64,000 nucleotides of DNA, taken from the NCBI GenBank assembly GCA_023512835.1, contig CM042088.1, forward strand, positions 12,702,078 to 12,766,077, in the 5' to 3' direction. The position numbers and the translations under genes are program-made. Every line of letters starts with the position of its first letter. Positions within the stretch are counted from its first letter, which is position 1. This stretch comes from Taxillus chinensis (lineage: Eukaryota > Streptophyta > Magnoliopsida > Santalales > Loranthaceae). This document shows positions 34,504-46,753 of this stretch, piece by piece. The notes below the pieces were generated by a model, which was given only the letters and a program-made list of their open reading frames with translations, was not told where the DNA came from and ran no database searches.

Positions 34504-35939
34504 CTTGTTATGTCATTAAAATAATAATTTATATTACGAGAAATTTTTTATATATAATTTAATAATTATATGAAATGAATAGTCTTTTTTAATATATTAA
34601 AAAATACTATATAAATCTCATGAAGAAAATTAAATATAAAATATATATTGTAGAAATAATTTTATAACTTTTTAACTTTTTTATTAAATATAAGAAATAA
34701 ATTTCTATAAAAAATCTTGCTCTTACTCTTACTATACTAACTCTATCTATATCCTACGTTTCATTTGGGTTTTGCACTCGTGGTCGGTAGATATCATTTA
34801 GCAGCTTCTTGTTTATATATATATATATATATATAGTGTGCGTGTTTTTTATTTGTTTTTAGGTGTCCAAGTGAATTTAATATTTGAGACCTTTATTTTT
34901 TTTATAAAAATTTGACTAAATAATATTTAGTTTTTCTCAAGAGCATTAAATTTGGCTTTTATATGGCATATGATCAATTCAATCGATATATGTAATTGGG
35001 AATTTAAAGTTTAAAATTTTGTTAGTTTTTTTTTTTCCATAAACTCTTAATTTTGGTTAAATTTGATCATTCTCTAACGTATACTAAACTTTAACGTGAA
35101 TCAATTACATCTTAATTTGTTAGTATCATGATTATTGCAATAACATATATAATAACCTAATGTATACTAAACTAAATAATTGGATTTTAAGTGAAGGTGT
35201 CTTGCGATGACTTTAAAAATCGACATAAAGTATTGTTATTGAATTTTTAATTGTTATCTTTAAAATTTAAGAAAGTGACAACTTTAGCCTTTCAACAATA
35301 ATATAATAAAGAAAAGAAAGAGAAATAAGTGGAAGAAAGGAAAATAAAGCGAGGAAAATAAAATATTAAAATAAAACTTTAATAAATGTGAAGTAATTTT
35401 TCAAATTTGAAAACTCCAATAAAATTATTGTAACTAATAATTACACATTTTACGAATTCAATGTGTAAAGACATATTTTTAGTAGTAGTGAGAGATAATC
35501 TAATGTGGGTATTGATATGAGTATTTTGAAAGTAGTTTGTTCAGATTTCGAGTTGAGCCTCCAAGTGGCTCAATTGTTGAATTTTACAAGTTTTTTAATT
35601 TACCTTACATATGAACGATCATTTAAAATATCTGGATAGTAATGTGTTCGTTATTTCAAATGTTTTGATAATACTTGAGCTCAATTTAGAATTAATTACC
35701 CAAGAAGTCAATTATTATTTTGGGAGTTTATTAAATAAAGGAAAAGACAAAAAAAAAAAAATGAGCTTCCACGTTAATTGCCATACCCCCTGCCATGCTA
35801 AACTTCTTTAACATATCCTTAATGTACTTTGTCTGTGATAGAAAATTTATTCTTTTCTTTGTTCCATTGGAAGACCCAAAAAATACGATAGCTCACCTAT
35901 CATGGACATTTCAAATTCAGCAAACTTTCTGCACTCTTT
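34504..35939. other. AT-rich intergenic DNA
   Basis: About 1.4 kb of AT-rich sequence with an (AT)n run near 34816-34835 and no recognisable gene, LTR or domain. The small frames at 35611-35811 and 35795-35977 have no similarity I recognise. Confidence 0.5.
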
Positions 35940-37129
35940 TGATCACTATTGGTCCGTGCGAGCCTAGAAGGGGGTGAATAGGCTCTTTGAAAAATTCTTC
36001 TCTTCTCTTTGGCACAACACTAATACTGATTGAAAGATAGAATCAATACGGAAGACAATATTGTTATCTACTGAAAAGGTAGATAATTACAACAGTAATG
36101 GAAAGCAAAATGGAAAGCATACAAAGCAGTTTACACAAGCTTGTTATCTACTGAAAATGTATATCTCTTTGTTTACAGTAGCACTCTAAGACTATTCTAT
36201 TACGTACACGCTAGCACAGTATACAAATTCAAAAGAACACTTTTATAAGTATACACAACCGTATATTTATAGACATCCCTTGAGTGATCATCTTGGAATT
36301 TAAACGTTGCTTTTTCGGATGATGCGCTGCATTGAAGATCTTCTCCTTCAAAACCATCTATCCTTAAATGTTGTGGATGTGGATCTCAAGGTATTGAAAG
36401 CATGAGTGAATTGAATTCGTTTTGCACAGTTCCAATTTCATTTAAGGCTTTGTTCATGTATCCGAGTGATCCACATGTATGATGATATAAATGTCTTCAA
36501 TGAATCTTATCTTACATCGATACACAGCGAGTTGTAGAGTTTGAATGCGCTGATCTGATTTAGTAAGTAATTGGAGCAATATCTTCTTATTTCGGAGTAT
36601 TGAGACATATTCCAAGCTAATGGAAGGCTTAGATACTTATTCTGCATAACGGTTCCTTACTTTGTGTCTTTAGTTGTTTACTCTGTGTCAACTAAGTACT
36701 AGAATCCCTTATACCGTAACAAGGTTCCTTACTCCGTGTTAATGAAGTGCTCAGATCCCTTATTCCATATCAGCGTTCCTTACTCCATATTTATTGAACA
36801 CTCAAATATTTTATTCCACAACAAGGTTCCTTACTCAGTGTTAATAAAGTGCTCGGATCCCTTATTCCATATCAATGTTCCTTACTATGTGTTAATTGAA
36901 CACTCGGATCCTTTATTCCGTGCGAGTCGAAGACTTGGATGCTTATTTCGCGTCTTCATGTCCTTAGTCCACGCAAGAAGAATACTCGGATCCTTATTCT
37001 GCGTCTTCATATTCTTATTCTGCGTGAGTAGAAGACTCGGATCCTTATTCCGTGTATTCTTGTCCTTATTCCATGCTAAGGTTCCTTACTTCGTATCTTC
37101 TGATAACTTAGTTATTTACCGAGTCATTT
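35940..37129 (-). repeat. SIR LTR fragment, reversed
   Basis: Reverse-oriented SIR LTR. It starts near 35940 with TGATCACTATTGGTCC, then AGGGGGTGAATAGGCTC, the reverse of the LTR 3' end at 2065-2099. From about 36590 to 37110 it has the reversed CGGAGTAAGGA array (TTACTCCGTG, TTATTCCGT). It breaks off at about 37129, where a minus-strand OGR LTR fragment starts, so its outer end is missing. Confidence 0.75.
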
Positions 37130-37625
37130 TTATTATCACTGGTTTTTGTTCGGGCTCGTTTGGGGTGGGCTCAAACTAAACCAATGGTGAGAAGTTTAGA
37201 GTCGCCACCAAATGTTTTTTGGGGTATAATTGGATACTCTCTGCCTTGAGTTGTAAAAAAATGTGGTATGCGCCATCAGAGAAGGGTTCAGGAGTTGGTT
37301 ACGTGTAGGAAAGGATTAGCACCCCTACAGCGCCCTTTCGGTATCTATTTTCAGAGGAGGAGGTTTTCTATTTATTGTCATTGCTGTGATTGGGTTGAGT
37401 TTCCTAGAAAGTCTATGATTTTTATTTAGCTAAGTTATTTGTTAAAGTTATGGTTAAAATTAATTTACCCTAAATTGCTAAAGGGAATCCTAAAAGTTTT
37501 GTTTTGCTTTTTGTTTGAAGTGAAAAATGAAATCCTAAGGTTTTTTTGTTTTGTTTTTGTTTTTGGTTTTGTTTTTTTATTTGTTTTTTTTTTTGGAAGC
37601 AGAAAGTGAAATCCTAAGGTTTTGG

Positions 37626-37692
<67 letters not shown>
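37626..37692. repeat. (AT)n microsatellite
   Basis: About 33 AT dinucleotides in an OGR LTR fragment. Length is likely variable between individuals. Confidence 0.95.
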
Positions 37693-37695
<3 letters not shown>

Positions 37696-38151
37696 TACAT
37701 TGAAGTCCTAAAAATGAAAATGCTTTTTTAGTTTTTAGTTGGAAAACATTTTTTCATTTTGTTTTAAAAATATATTTTTGGTTTGTTTTGAAATCATTTT
37801 TTTTTGTTTTTTTGTTTTGGAAAGGAACATATGTTATGAATTAACATAAAATAAATATTTGTTTTTTTTAATTTTGTTTTTGTTAGCTAATGAAAATTTA
37901 ATAACAAATCAAAAATAAATATTGTATGTGTGATAGTGACGTCCACCAAAAAAATAAACCTTCACTCTTTTTTTTCTTTTTCATGCCTCCCTTTTATTTC
38001 CTCTTCTTTTATTTGTTTTTACTATTATTGGCTATTACATATCACAACTTGAATAAGATGGACAAAATAACAATGAAATAAGAAAAATAAGAAACGAAAC
38101 AACTAAATGAAATTAACAGCAATGGAAAAAATCATAACGCAAAAGCTAAAA

Positions 38152-38156
<5 letters not shown>

Positions 38157-38207
<51 letters not shown>
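38157..38207. repeat. (AAT)n microsatellite
   Basis: About 17 AAT units in the OGR LTR fragment. It creates an artificial poly-Tyr frame on the minus strand. Confidence 0.95.
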
Positions 38208-38209
<2 letters not shown>

Positions 38210-38629
38210 TCGACTTTGGCTTTGGATTGAGACTCCAGCAGTGGCAACATTAGCGGGAGGGCGAGTCTCCAAAAACTGGTTAATTAGACTTGGGCCGGAG
38301 GTTGAACACTGCTGGCCGGAGCTGCAAATAAACTTGTGTCTCTCTTTTTGTTTTGCTATCTTTTTTTTTTTTTTCGATTTTGGTATCGTTGCTGAAAAGA
38401 AAAGAAAACAGAACTGGGAGAATAAAAATGGTGTTTCAGAATTTATGGGTTTAAAATGGGAGAGAGTGTATGTATAAGTGTTGGAAAAGTGAGGAGAGAA
38501 GTAGGGAGAAAAGCAAAGAAAAAGAGAAAAAAGGAATCGGGCTATGTGTTGGGCGAATTTGAGAGAGAATGACAGCAATTTTTTCCGTCAAAGAGTTCCC
38601 CCTTTTTCGTTGGAGAGGATACTGGTTTT

Positions 38630-38880
38630 TGTTGGATCAAGCCCAGAATTTGGATGATGCGGATAAAACCCTATGTAATTTGATTTGAGACGCTGCGTGT
38701 TTATTCTTAAGTTGTTATAGAAGATATGATCTTAATTCGGACCTTCACTCGTGAGAGAAAAGCTAAGGACATGATACATAATCCTGATCTGGATCATCGT
38801 GAGTGTCGTCAAACACTCGTGTGGAATAATCCTGAGTGTCGTCAAACACTCGTGCGGAATATTCTAATCTGGTAAATAAC
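38630..38880 (+). repeat. SIR LTR 5' fragment
   Basis: Begins TGTTGGATCAAGCCCAGAAT and follows the LTR for about 250 bp up to GGTAAATAAC, then breaks into the Y2 LTR. Three SIR LTR pieces thus lie around Y2 and the SIR internal region, but their relation is rearranged. Confidence 0.75.
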
Positions 38881-40384
38881 TGACAGAAAGATTTTTAGCC
38901 TCTCTAAAAGAACTAGCTAATGTCGTTAAATCTCTCTTCAAGATAATAAATTCCCTAAGTTTGCACTAAAAGAATAGCAGCAAGCAAGGGGTCGAACCCA
39001 CAGGGATTAGCCTAGTTTTCTAGTTCTTAAATCAAAACACCCAATTACTCTTGCCTTATAAAATGTCTTGGCAAAAAGTTTTCTTTTTTATAACTAAAGA
39101 TCTAATTTTTATTTGGTTTTCTGAATAAACAAAGAAAGCAAATTGATTTTAGGATTAAGATTCAAGGATTAAAGGCATCTAGGGTCACAACTTCACCTCC
39201 CTATGTTGTTTCTACTAATTTTAAGGTTCTTGAAATTATTTAATTGATAACATGCTATAACTAAGCCAAGGTACTGCAATTGGTCATTGCCAGCCCTTTC
39301 TAAGTCTTTGTCTGCGAATGGTCATCATGACATCAACATGCAAAGCCTAATTATCAAACCCATGACAGGATAATGGTCACACCAATCACAAATAAGTTAT
39401 GAATCAAAGATCAGCCTCAGACTAAGGCTAAGAAAACCCAGGTGTACAACCGGATATTAAAAGATAAGAACAGATCCATAAAATATGCAATCTCAATTAA
39501 ACAAACTCAAAATTCAATCAATCAGTTTGACAACATAGGGGGCTACATTGCTCCCCTAGATAAAGGAAACTACTCACACATGATTACAAGCAAACCCAAA
39601 GCAGAAAAGCTCAACATCTTCTTCTTATCCATGCGCACAGCAAAGCTTCAACCCAAGTTTCCAAAATCCGCGACGGCTGCGACGGCTGCTCTCCTAGGTC
39701 AGGAACAGCCTCCAAAACGTCTCTCTCTCTCTTTAAAAACGTGTAGAATGTGTAGCCCCCCCTTCTTGGACGTGTAGAACCTCTATTTTATAGAGAATGG
39801 ATGGGCTTTGATGTGTGTTATAAAGTGTACCCTAGCCCATCTATCAAAACGACGTAGTTTTAATAAATGATACTACAAACTTTAAAATCTCTCAATCCAA
39901 GCACAATATGGACAAGGCCCTTTAGGAAAGAATGATCAGCATAGAAAAACGACTGGATCGGTGCAAAAATATGGCTGCACGTCAATTTGAACGTCATATG
40001 CCCAATTGGCGTGCAGCTCCAAATTAGATGAAATTCTTCCCCAAGCGTCCTTGCATCTTGTAGAAGGCAGATAAGCAAACATATGCTTGCACGCCATTTC
40101 AGTCCAATTGGCGTTCACATCCGATTGCTCAAAACTTCGTGGGAGATAGCGGATATCATGCTGAGAAATGTTTGTTCTGCACGCCAATTGGTTTGAGGCC
40201 ATATACTTGGTCAAAAGTGATCTCCAAAACCTACCAAAACAGCTTAAAACCACATGTATTTTCAAATAGCATCTTCCTAGGGGTTAGAGCAGATATATGT
40301 GAAATATAATACAATAAGACTCTAATCATGCTCTTAAACACCCTACATAAACACTAGAATAACGGCATAAAATACACGTTATCA
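38881..40384 (-). repeat. Y2 LTR
   Basis: A 1504-bp LTR, minus orientation, TGACAGAAAGATTTTTAGCC... to ...TACACGTTATCA, homologous to Y1. It contains a palindrome variant at 39843-39864 (one change), a TATA-like site near 39783-39792, and a segment TGCACGTCAATTTGAACGTC shared with X LTRs. No gene. Confidence 0.75.
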
Positions 40385-41293
40385 AATACATCACACTTGA
40401 ACCATTAACATACAAGTATGCAGAAATAAAATAAACACTCAGTCAAACGGGAAGAAAAATAAAATATCATTCAAGGAGAGTCATGGTTTCCCAAGCATGC
40501 AACTCTATCATGATGAAATGGGCATTTTAAGCAACCGAAATGAGTCATAGCTTAGTTCATTCATGTCCATATCCCTAAGTCCAACAACCATGCAATTTTC
40601 TTACTGAAAATTCAGATATCAGTAAGCAGTCCATGCTAACACAGCACTTAGTTTCCCTTTAAGTTCTCACAAAGGATAAAGCTGCCTCACTCAAATATAA
40701 CTTTTCTATTTCTCTTTAATCTCAAGCGCAATGCCTATCAATTAACAAAGGATGGTAAACTCTATCTCTACATCCGCCATCAACTATTGATTAAGTACTT
40801 GCCAAGCAATCATGAGAGTTCCCTATTGTGCTCATCAAAGAAAACACACTCTCAATTCTACTTTATTTGAACTCACACGCTAGTCTAAACTCAATAAACT
40901 CACACTCTATTCTAATAACTGATAGAACAAAACCATGAGCTAAATTGAGCTCAACACTCTCAAATAAACAAAACTCAGCCAATGTGGCTACAAATCTAAA
41001 CAATTTTTTTTTTCAATAACCTTACAAGGTTGCATTTTATGCTCTCCCTTGATGGATTATTCTTTTTTTTTTTACTCACATAACACATAAATAAGACTGA
41101 TTTTTCTAATGCATACCCTTTGCCATTTTGCTACATAAGGAGAGACAGAAATTCATTGATGTCTCACATCCCATTTTCCAATTAAGTGATAGCTTTTTCA
41201 CATTCTATATCACAGCCTCTTATATTTACAACACAACAAACAAAAATTAGGATACATAGGAAGTCAAAGTGGCTTAAAGGCCTTGCACCCTAT
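40385..41293 (-). mobile_element. Y2 internal region, 3' part
   Basis: Non-coding Y internal DNA running to CCTTGCACCCTATCT at 41293. Its last ~735 bp (about 40559-41293) recur nearly unchanged at 51574-52316. It joins SIR pol sequence abruptly at 41294. Confidence 0.7.
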
Positions 41294-42064
41294 CTTATTA
41301 AGAAGTTTGGTATGGAAGGTTCATCTCCCGTCAAAACTCCCATGCCTGTCAGTGCCAAGTTAGATCCGGATGTTGACGGCATATCAGTAAATGTGACTGA
41401 CTACAGAGGGATGATCGGATCCTTGCTGTATCTTACAGCAAGTCGCCCAGACATTATGTTTGCAACTTGCATCTGTGCACGATACCAGGCGAATCCCAAG
41501 GAGTCACATATACTTCATGTTAAACGGATATTAAGGTATCTCAAGGGAACGATGAATTTGGGACTCTGGTACCCAAAGGAGTCCAACTTCACCTTATCCG
41601 GATACTCTGATGCCGACTTCGCTGGATGTCGCATCGACAGGAAGAGCACAAGTGGTACATGTCAGTTTCTTGGAAATAGATTAATTTCATGGTTTAGTAA
41701 GAAGCAGAATTCCGTATCAACCTCTACTGCTGAAGCAAAATATATAGCTGCTGGGAGTTGCTGCGCACATCTACTCTGGTTGCAAAGTCAACTTACTGAC
41801 TACGGTTTCAACATGTCATCTATTCCACTCTACTGCGATAACACTAGCGCTATTGCTATCAGCAACAATCCTGTCATGCATCCTAAGACGAAGCATATTG
41901 AAGTCTGGTATCACTTCATGCGTGATCATGTTCTTAAAAGTCACATCTCACTGGAACATGTTGCTACTGAAGATCAACTGGCCGACATTTTTACAAAGCC
42001 CCTACCTGATGCAAGATTCTCTGAACTACTCTTCCGTTTAGGTATGCTCGACTTTTCTGCATAG
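41294..42064 (+). pseudogene. SIR pol, RT connection and RNase H, 5'-truncated
   Basis: A copia RNase H in one open frame to a TAG at 42062-42064. It reads IKKFGMEGSSPVKTP, then DYRGMIGSLLYLTASRPDIMF, RILRYLKGT, SGYSDADFAGC, STAEAKYIAAG, LYCDNTSAI and HVATEDQLADIFTKPL. These are the conserved end of Ty1/copia RT and the D-E-D residues of RNase H. Everything upstream (gag, protease, integrase, most of RT) is missing because the frame starts inside a Y2 junction. The open frame to the left (from 41186) comes from Y DNA and is not part of the protein. Confidence 0.92.
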
Positions 42065-43736
42065 TTTCACATTTAATTTACCCAACAGTATACTTACTAT
42101 CAGAACATGGATTGTGCTTTTATTGAAAGTGGAAGATACATACTGATTTTAATGCTGATCATACTTACTGATTAACGGCTTCATGCTTTTGATATTAATA
42201 TCAACTTTATTGTGGGAGGATGCTTGCGTTTCCCGACTGAAGTCGTTTAAGCTAACATGATTAAAGTTTATATGATTTACCTCTTTCTGGTTTCATGATC
42301 TTAATTTCCACTAATCACCACATGACAACAGCATGTTCATTTAGATTACTCTATTAACATGTATAGTTGAAGAAATGAAATGGGTTAGCTCGGAATGCCT
42401 GGTGGATGAATACTCAATCGCAGTCTGGTCACTTAAGTATAGTTTTCTAATAAGATAGACAGTCTTGAATTCTACAAATCGGAAATGTCAATCGAGAGGA
42501 TTGCACAATCTACGGGGGAGAAAATGCTTTATATATTATTCAGTAATACCCCCGTATATGTCTCATGACCTCTTTTCTAGCTGTCTATCTGAGGGGGAGC
42601 TTTTCATTGAGAGGATTAAATGATCTACGGGGGAGCATTAATGAACCCCTAATATGTCTCGGATACTCCCTCCTCTAAACTTTTACTTCCGGATCTGACT
42701 GGACATGCGTTGTTAAACCGGAATTGAGGCATGCTTGGATGTTTTTCCTTTCTTCAACCATGCATTTTAATCGGATAATCAATTGCTTGCATTTGACATG
42801 TGTCCGCTTGCTCATTTTTCACTCATGAATCCTAGTTTGATCAAATCATATGATCTTTAATTAATCTTAGCTACGTTGTTCAACGAAGACGGTTTCGCTA
42901 TGTTGACCTATATGAACTTGTGTATGGTTATCCGACATATGCCCTGATTCGAGGAATATTGCTCATTCTCACGTATGTATCCGTCTCTTACATGCTTTGC
43001 AATGCATAAGTTCTGTTTCTCATTAGTTCGGATTATGTCGTTTTTCACCGATTATTTTCCCTAATCCGTACTAATCCTGGCTGTTAAGCTTTTGTATTTT
43101 CGGTTCATCTCTTTTATTAGCTACGGTTCGATTCTCTTTGCAACCGTATCGATAAATCTAGTCCATAGTCTTGGATTTGAAGTGTTGTGGTACTTCTCTT
43201 CTCTTCGACTTATTGACTGCAAAGAAATCTACTTTACTCTCTCACCGAACTCTGTCTACTACGGGCACGGTCTACTTTTCATCCGGATACTCTTCCTCGA
43301 CTATTACTTCTTCTGGATGATTGTCGGTTCATTCCTCCGAACTCCTGACACAGTCTAATTGCGACGATCCAAGTCTTCCTATATGTCGCGTGCTTTTGAG
43401 GTGGAATCATGATGATTCATTAAATGCAAATCTCGGGATGCACACACACTTCTCTGGATGGCAACCAGCTGTTACACTTACTTAGTCATGCGGTCTCCAC
43501 GACATCGTTTCATTCGGAGGCGCATCGATATCCGGAATAATGACGTCAGCCTGTCAAGCGGGTCCCTATTTCACTCGCAAATTCCTAGGCCCGCTGACAT
43601 TTGCGGATTCGGTCTTATATGTTCTGATCATTCCTGCGAAGCACAAGTATTGCTCATTTCAAATCCCTAAATCTCTCGTTGCTCCTTCCATCGCCAAGAC
43701 CTCACCTTTCCTCTTGTCCTTCAAATTTCATTTGCA
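42065..43736 (+). other. SIR spacer between pol and the extra ORF, with PPT-like repeats
   Basis: 1.67 kb without a convincing gene. It has purine-rich motifs TACGGGGGAG at 42511, GAGGGGGAGC near 42591 and TACGGGGGAG near 42626, two of them in an 80-120 bp duplicated unit (GAGAGGATT...ATCTACGGGGGAG). I recall that Sireviruses often carry several polypurine tracts, which supports the assignment. The small frames at 43092-43358 and 43458-43670 show no known domain. Confidence 0.65.
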
Positions 43737-45016
43737 ATGGCACCCAGAATCTCTCTTTCCGGCGTTAATCCTGGCCATCTGGTTGATTGGAATGCTGTCT
43801 CTAATCCTCCGGATTGGTTTTTCCAGCTTCGCCCTCTCCTTGAAGCCTCGCATATACTCAACCTGATCTCCAATCCCGTCGATCTTCTTATCGACGACAT
43901 CATTGAGTATTACCAACGGATTCGCTGCACCACCGATTCCATAACCTCTTATGTCTGCGGTGAATCCATCACCATCACTCCGGCCGCTCTACGAGCTGCT
44001 CTCCATCTACCCCCCGGTGAACCACAACGCCCTGATGCTGCTCCAATGGCGGTTTCTATGGGTTGCACCCACAAAGGCAAGGAATACAAGGTGAAATCCT
44101 TCCAAGGTCGCTATCGCTGTATGGCGACCATACTGAGTCGCTGTTTACTGGCTCGCACTTCAGCTCTGGACTCGGTCCCTTATGATCTTCTCCTGGCCAT
44201 GTACGGTGTTTTTGAAGGTCTTCCGCTGGATTGGGGGATGTTTTTGTTCCGACTGCTGCAGACTGGTCCTAAGAACCATTCTTTCGGGCGCATACTAAGC
44301 ATCGTCTTCCGACATCTCAATCCGGACCATTTCACCCGATATGATGTTGTTCCATTTCCCTCGGCTTACTACCTCCATTATCTTACGCCGGATGGGAACA
44401 TGACGGCCTGCCGTCCCTCTGCCGCTCTCCGCATTCTCCCTGCCTCGGAACAACAAGGCAATTCTGTTGGTGACCCCTCCGATAGCCAAGCCCCTAACGT
44501 CAGTTCTGAACCCCGATCCTCCCGGATTCGGTCCGTTGCAGCACCCTCTCATTCCCGGGCCTCCCAGCACAGCGTCCGTGCCGAACCGTCCGAGGTTGCG
44601 GGGCCATCTCAGCGCAGTGCTCCTAAAGCTTTTTCCTCAGCTCCCTCTGCTGCTGATGTCCCCACTCCCTCCACCTCCGCTATTGCTGCCGCGGTTGATA
44701 CCGCTGTTGCGGCCGCCACTGCTGATGTCCCGGCCTCTTCTCCGGAAGCCCCTTTGCCTCCCCTACCTCAACCCCGAGATTACTTTGACCATCTCTCCGC
44801 CGACACCTTCACGGACCTATGGCTCCGTTTTAGCCTTGCCCACACTGCCTCCATTCCTGACAACGATCTCCGGGTGTTTTACACACGCCATACCCAATCC
44901 CCGGAGACAATGATCATCTGGAACTTGGATCACGGCTTTCTTACGCCGGCCTCCATTCCAGATGTGGCGTTCACTACTCCCTCCAGCCTAGTACATTCCG
45001 CCAGGGGTACTTCTCC
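43737..45016 (+). pseudogene. SIR extra ORF, N-terminal part (plant transposon protein domain-like)
   Basis: The ATG at 43737 opens a frame that runs unbroken to the X3 insertion at 45017. Residues about 15-215 form an alpha-helical domain, with DIIEYYQRIRC, VCGESITITPAALRAAL, PYDLLLAMYGVFEGLPLDW and LFRLLQTG. It resembles the 'putative plant transposon protein' domain (PF20167-type) seen in LTR elements. A Ser/Pro/Ala-rich linker follows from about residue 240, then PRDYFDHLSADTFTDLWLRF. No signal peptide or membrane segment is evident. The true frame continues at 48704 after X3 and one copy of TCTCC are discounted: 1280 + 1186 nt = 822 codons. It sits between pol and the 3' LTR, the place of env-like ORFs in other elements. 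Confidence 0.75.
45012..45016. other. Target site duplication TCTCC (left copy, X3)
   Basis: TCTCC at 45012-45016 recurs at 48699-48703 around X3. The two copies and the preserved frame show a single clean insertion. Confidence 0.92.
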
Positions 45017-46269
45017 TGTCACGCCCCGGATTTCCAACCCGAGGAGACCGGAACGTGACCTTCCCTTTACCCGAGTTCGGATAAAGGGGATAGAATACAA
45101 CATGCTCACACAGGATACCATACACTTCACATTTTATATTTAGAGAGACAAAAACCATATTTTTATTAAGTCCAAACATACAAGAGTGCCCAAACATGCT
45201 TTTATTACATAAAACTCCTCATTACAATATCCTCCCACCTGGGTTACAAAGCTCACACAATAACAACTAAAACTCAAATAATAATAAACAAAGCCACAAA
45301 ACAGAACCGCCTCCAACTTGGGTGTTCCCGCCTAACGCCTGTAGGTCCCTGTAGAAAAACCAAACAGTAGGAGGGGTGAGCAACCATAGCTCAGTAGGGA
45401 TCATGTCTCCCCAACCCATCCCATGCTCCTAGCATCTACATGCCATGTGTACAAGTGCAGTGTCGTGATACAATTATTTCAACAAATATAATGGCAAGCT
45501 ATATCAAGAAATACAATTATTTCCACGGCCACACAAGCTAGGACATGAACAATCCCGGGCTTCCACAATTCACCGGGTTTCCAAGAGCAGTCCCGGGCTT
45601 CCACGGCCACCGGGTTTCACAATAGTCCCGGGCTTCCACAACCACCGGGTTTCACAAAACAGTCCCGGGCTTCCACGACCACCGGGTTTCACAAAACACA
45701 AGATACATAACCACTCAGGCATAAAACCAAACACTTATTAGGCACACATTCACAAATGTACAAACCCAACCACTTAGGCATAAAAACAAACACTTGGCAT
45801 GCACACCTTTACCAACTCACAATTCTAGCCATACCTGGCATATTATCAAACACATACTGGGCATATTCATACAAACATATTCACATAGGCATTTTATCAA
45901 ACATTTAACATGCACGCCCACCCAACATCGAATCACACCAAAATGCCATTGAAAGCCAACATTCATATAGGAGATCACACCTATATGAATTTACATATAA
46001 GTATTATAGCAATAACAACGGAAACTTTACAAAATATCCACAGGGCCTAACCCCGGAACAGACCAGGAAAGACAAACCCCTACCTCAAAGATCCTCCACG
46101 CTCTTGCCTCCACGCTTAATGCCGTCCAACCACGGGAATGACAACGACAGCCACGAACCGGAGCTCTCTCTCTCAATCTCCCTCTCTCTCTCTCTGACGG
46201 CCGCGGCGGCCGACAACAAAAACCCTAAACCTAAAATAAAGAGAGCTCCTCTTTATATAGACCTCACTT

Positions 46270-46400
46270 ATCAAAACGACGTAGTTTTGATAAATGAAAT
46301 CCCACCATCAAAACGACGTAGTTTTGATAAATGAAACACACCATCAAAACGACGTAGTTTTGATAAATAAAACACACCATCAAAACGACGTAGTTTTGAT
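46270..46400. promoter_or_regulatory. Four tandem GACGTA palindromes in the X3 LTR
   Basis: Palindromes at 46270-46291, 46307-46328, 46343-46364 and 46379-46400, spaced 36-37 bp, upstream of the minus-strand TATA box (TATATAAAG near 46250-46258). Arms ATCAAAAC and GTTTTGAT flank GACGTA. Other LTRs have one or two copies. Function as a promoter element is inferred. Confidence 0.7.
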
Positions 46401-46753
46401 AAATAAAACATGAACTAACCACTCCGCTTCCACACAGGACAAAATACCCACAATCCGAACATGGTCATTGTCACACGCGGCCTCTACACGCTCCCACTTG
46501 AGCTCATTACACTCTCTAACAACCAAGCCACGAAGACTCGTAGAAACACTCCTTCGAAGATTAGCTGGAAACGCGGCCTCGAAGATCTGTCTCGAAGATC
46601 TAACTTTCGACCCTCAAACCTTCGAACTTCGACCCTCGGTCTTCGACCCTACGACCCAAATCTTCGGGTCTTCCACCTTTCGACCCAAGCGTTCGCCCAG
46701 GGTATTGTTCATCTTCGTTCCAGCTTGTTCTACCCAAAACACGGGTCATTACA

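Larger units (their letters stand above)
37130..38629 (-). repeat. OGR LTR fragment, reversed
   Basis: Minus-oriented OGR LTR starting TTATCACTGGTTTTTGTTCG and ending near GGAGAGGATACTGG. The rest, including the minisatellite, is absent; the sequence then joins a plus SIR LTR. It holds a long (AT)n run at 37626-37692 and an (AAT)n run at about 38157-38207. The frame at 38132-38578 is repeat-derived, so I call no gene. Confidence 0.75.

Noticed and set aside
38132..38578. Minus-strand frame with a run of Tyr residues
   Set aside because: The Tyr run is the (AAT)n microsatellite. The frame lies in an OGR LTR fragment.
43092..43670. Two short frames upstream of the SIR extra ORF as separate genes
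   Set aside because: No domain, no conserved start, and in the known non-coding spacer.
44295..44570. Minus-strand frames inside the SIR extra ORF
   Set aside because: Shadow frames of a GC-rich coding ORF on the plus strand, with no domain.
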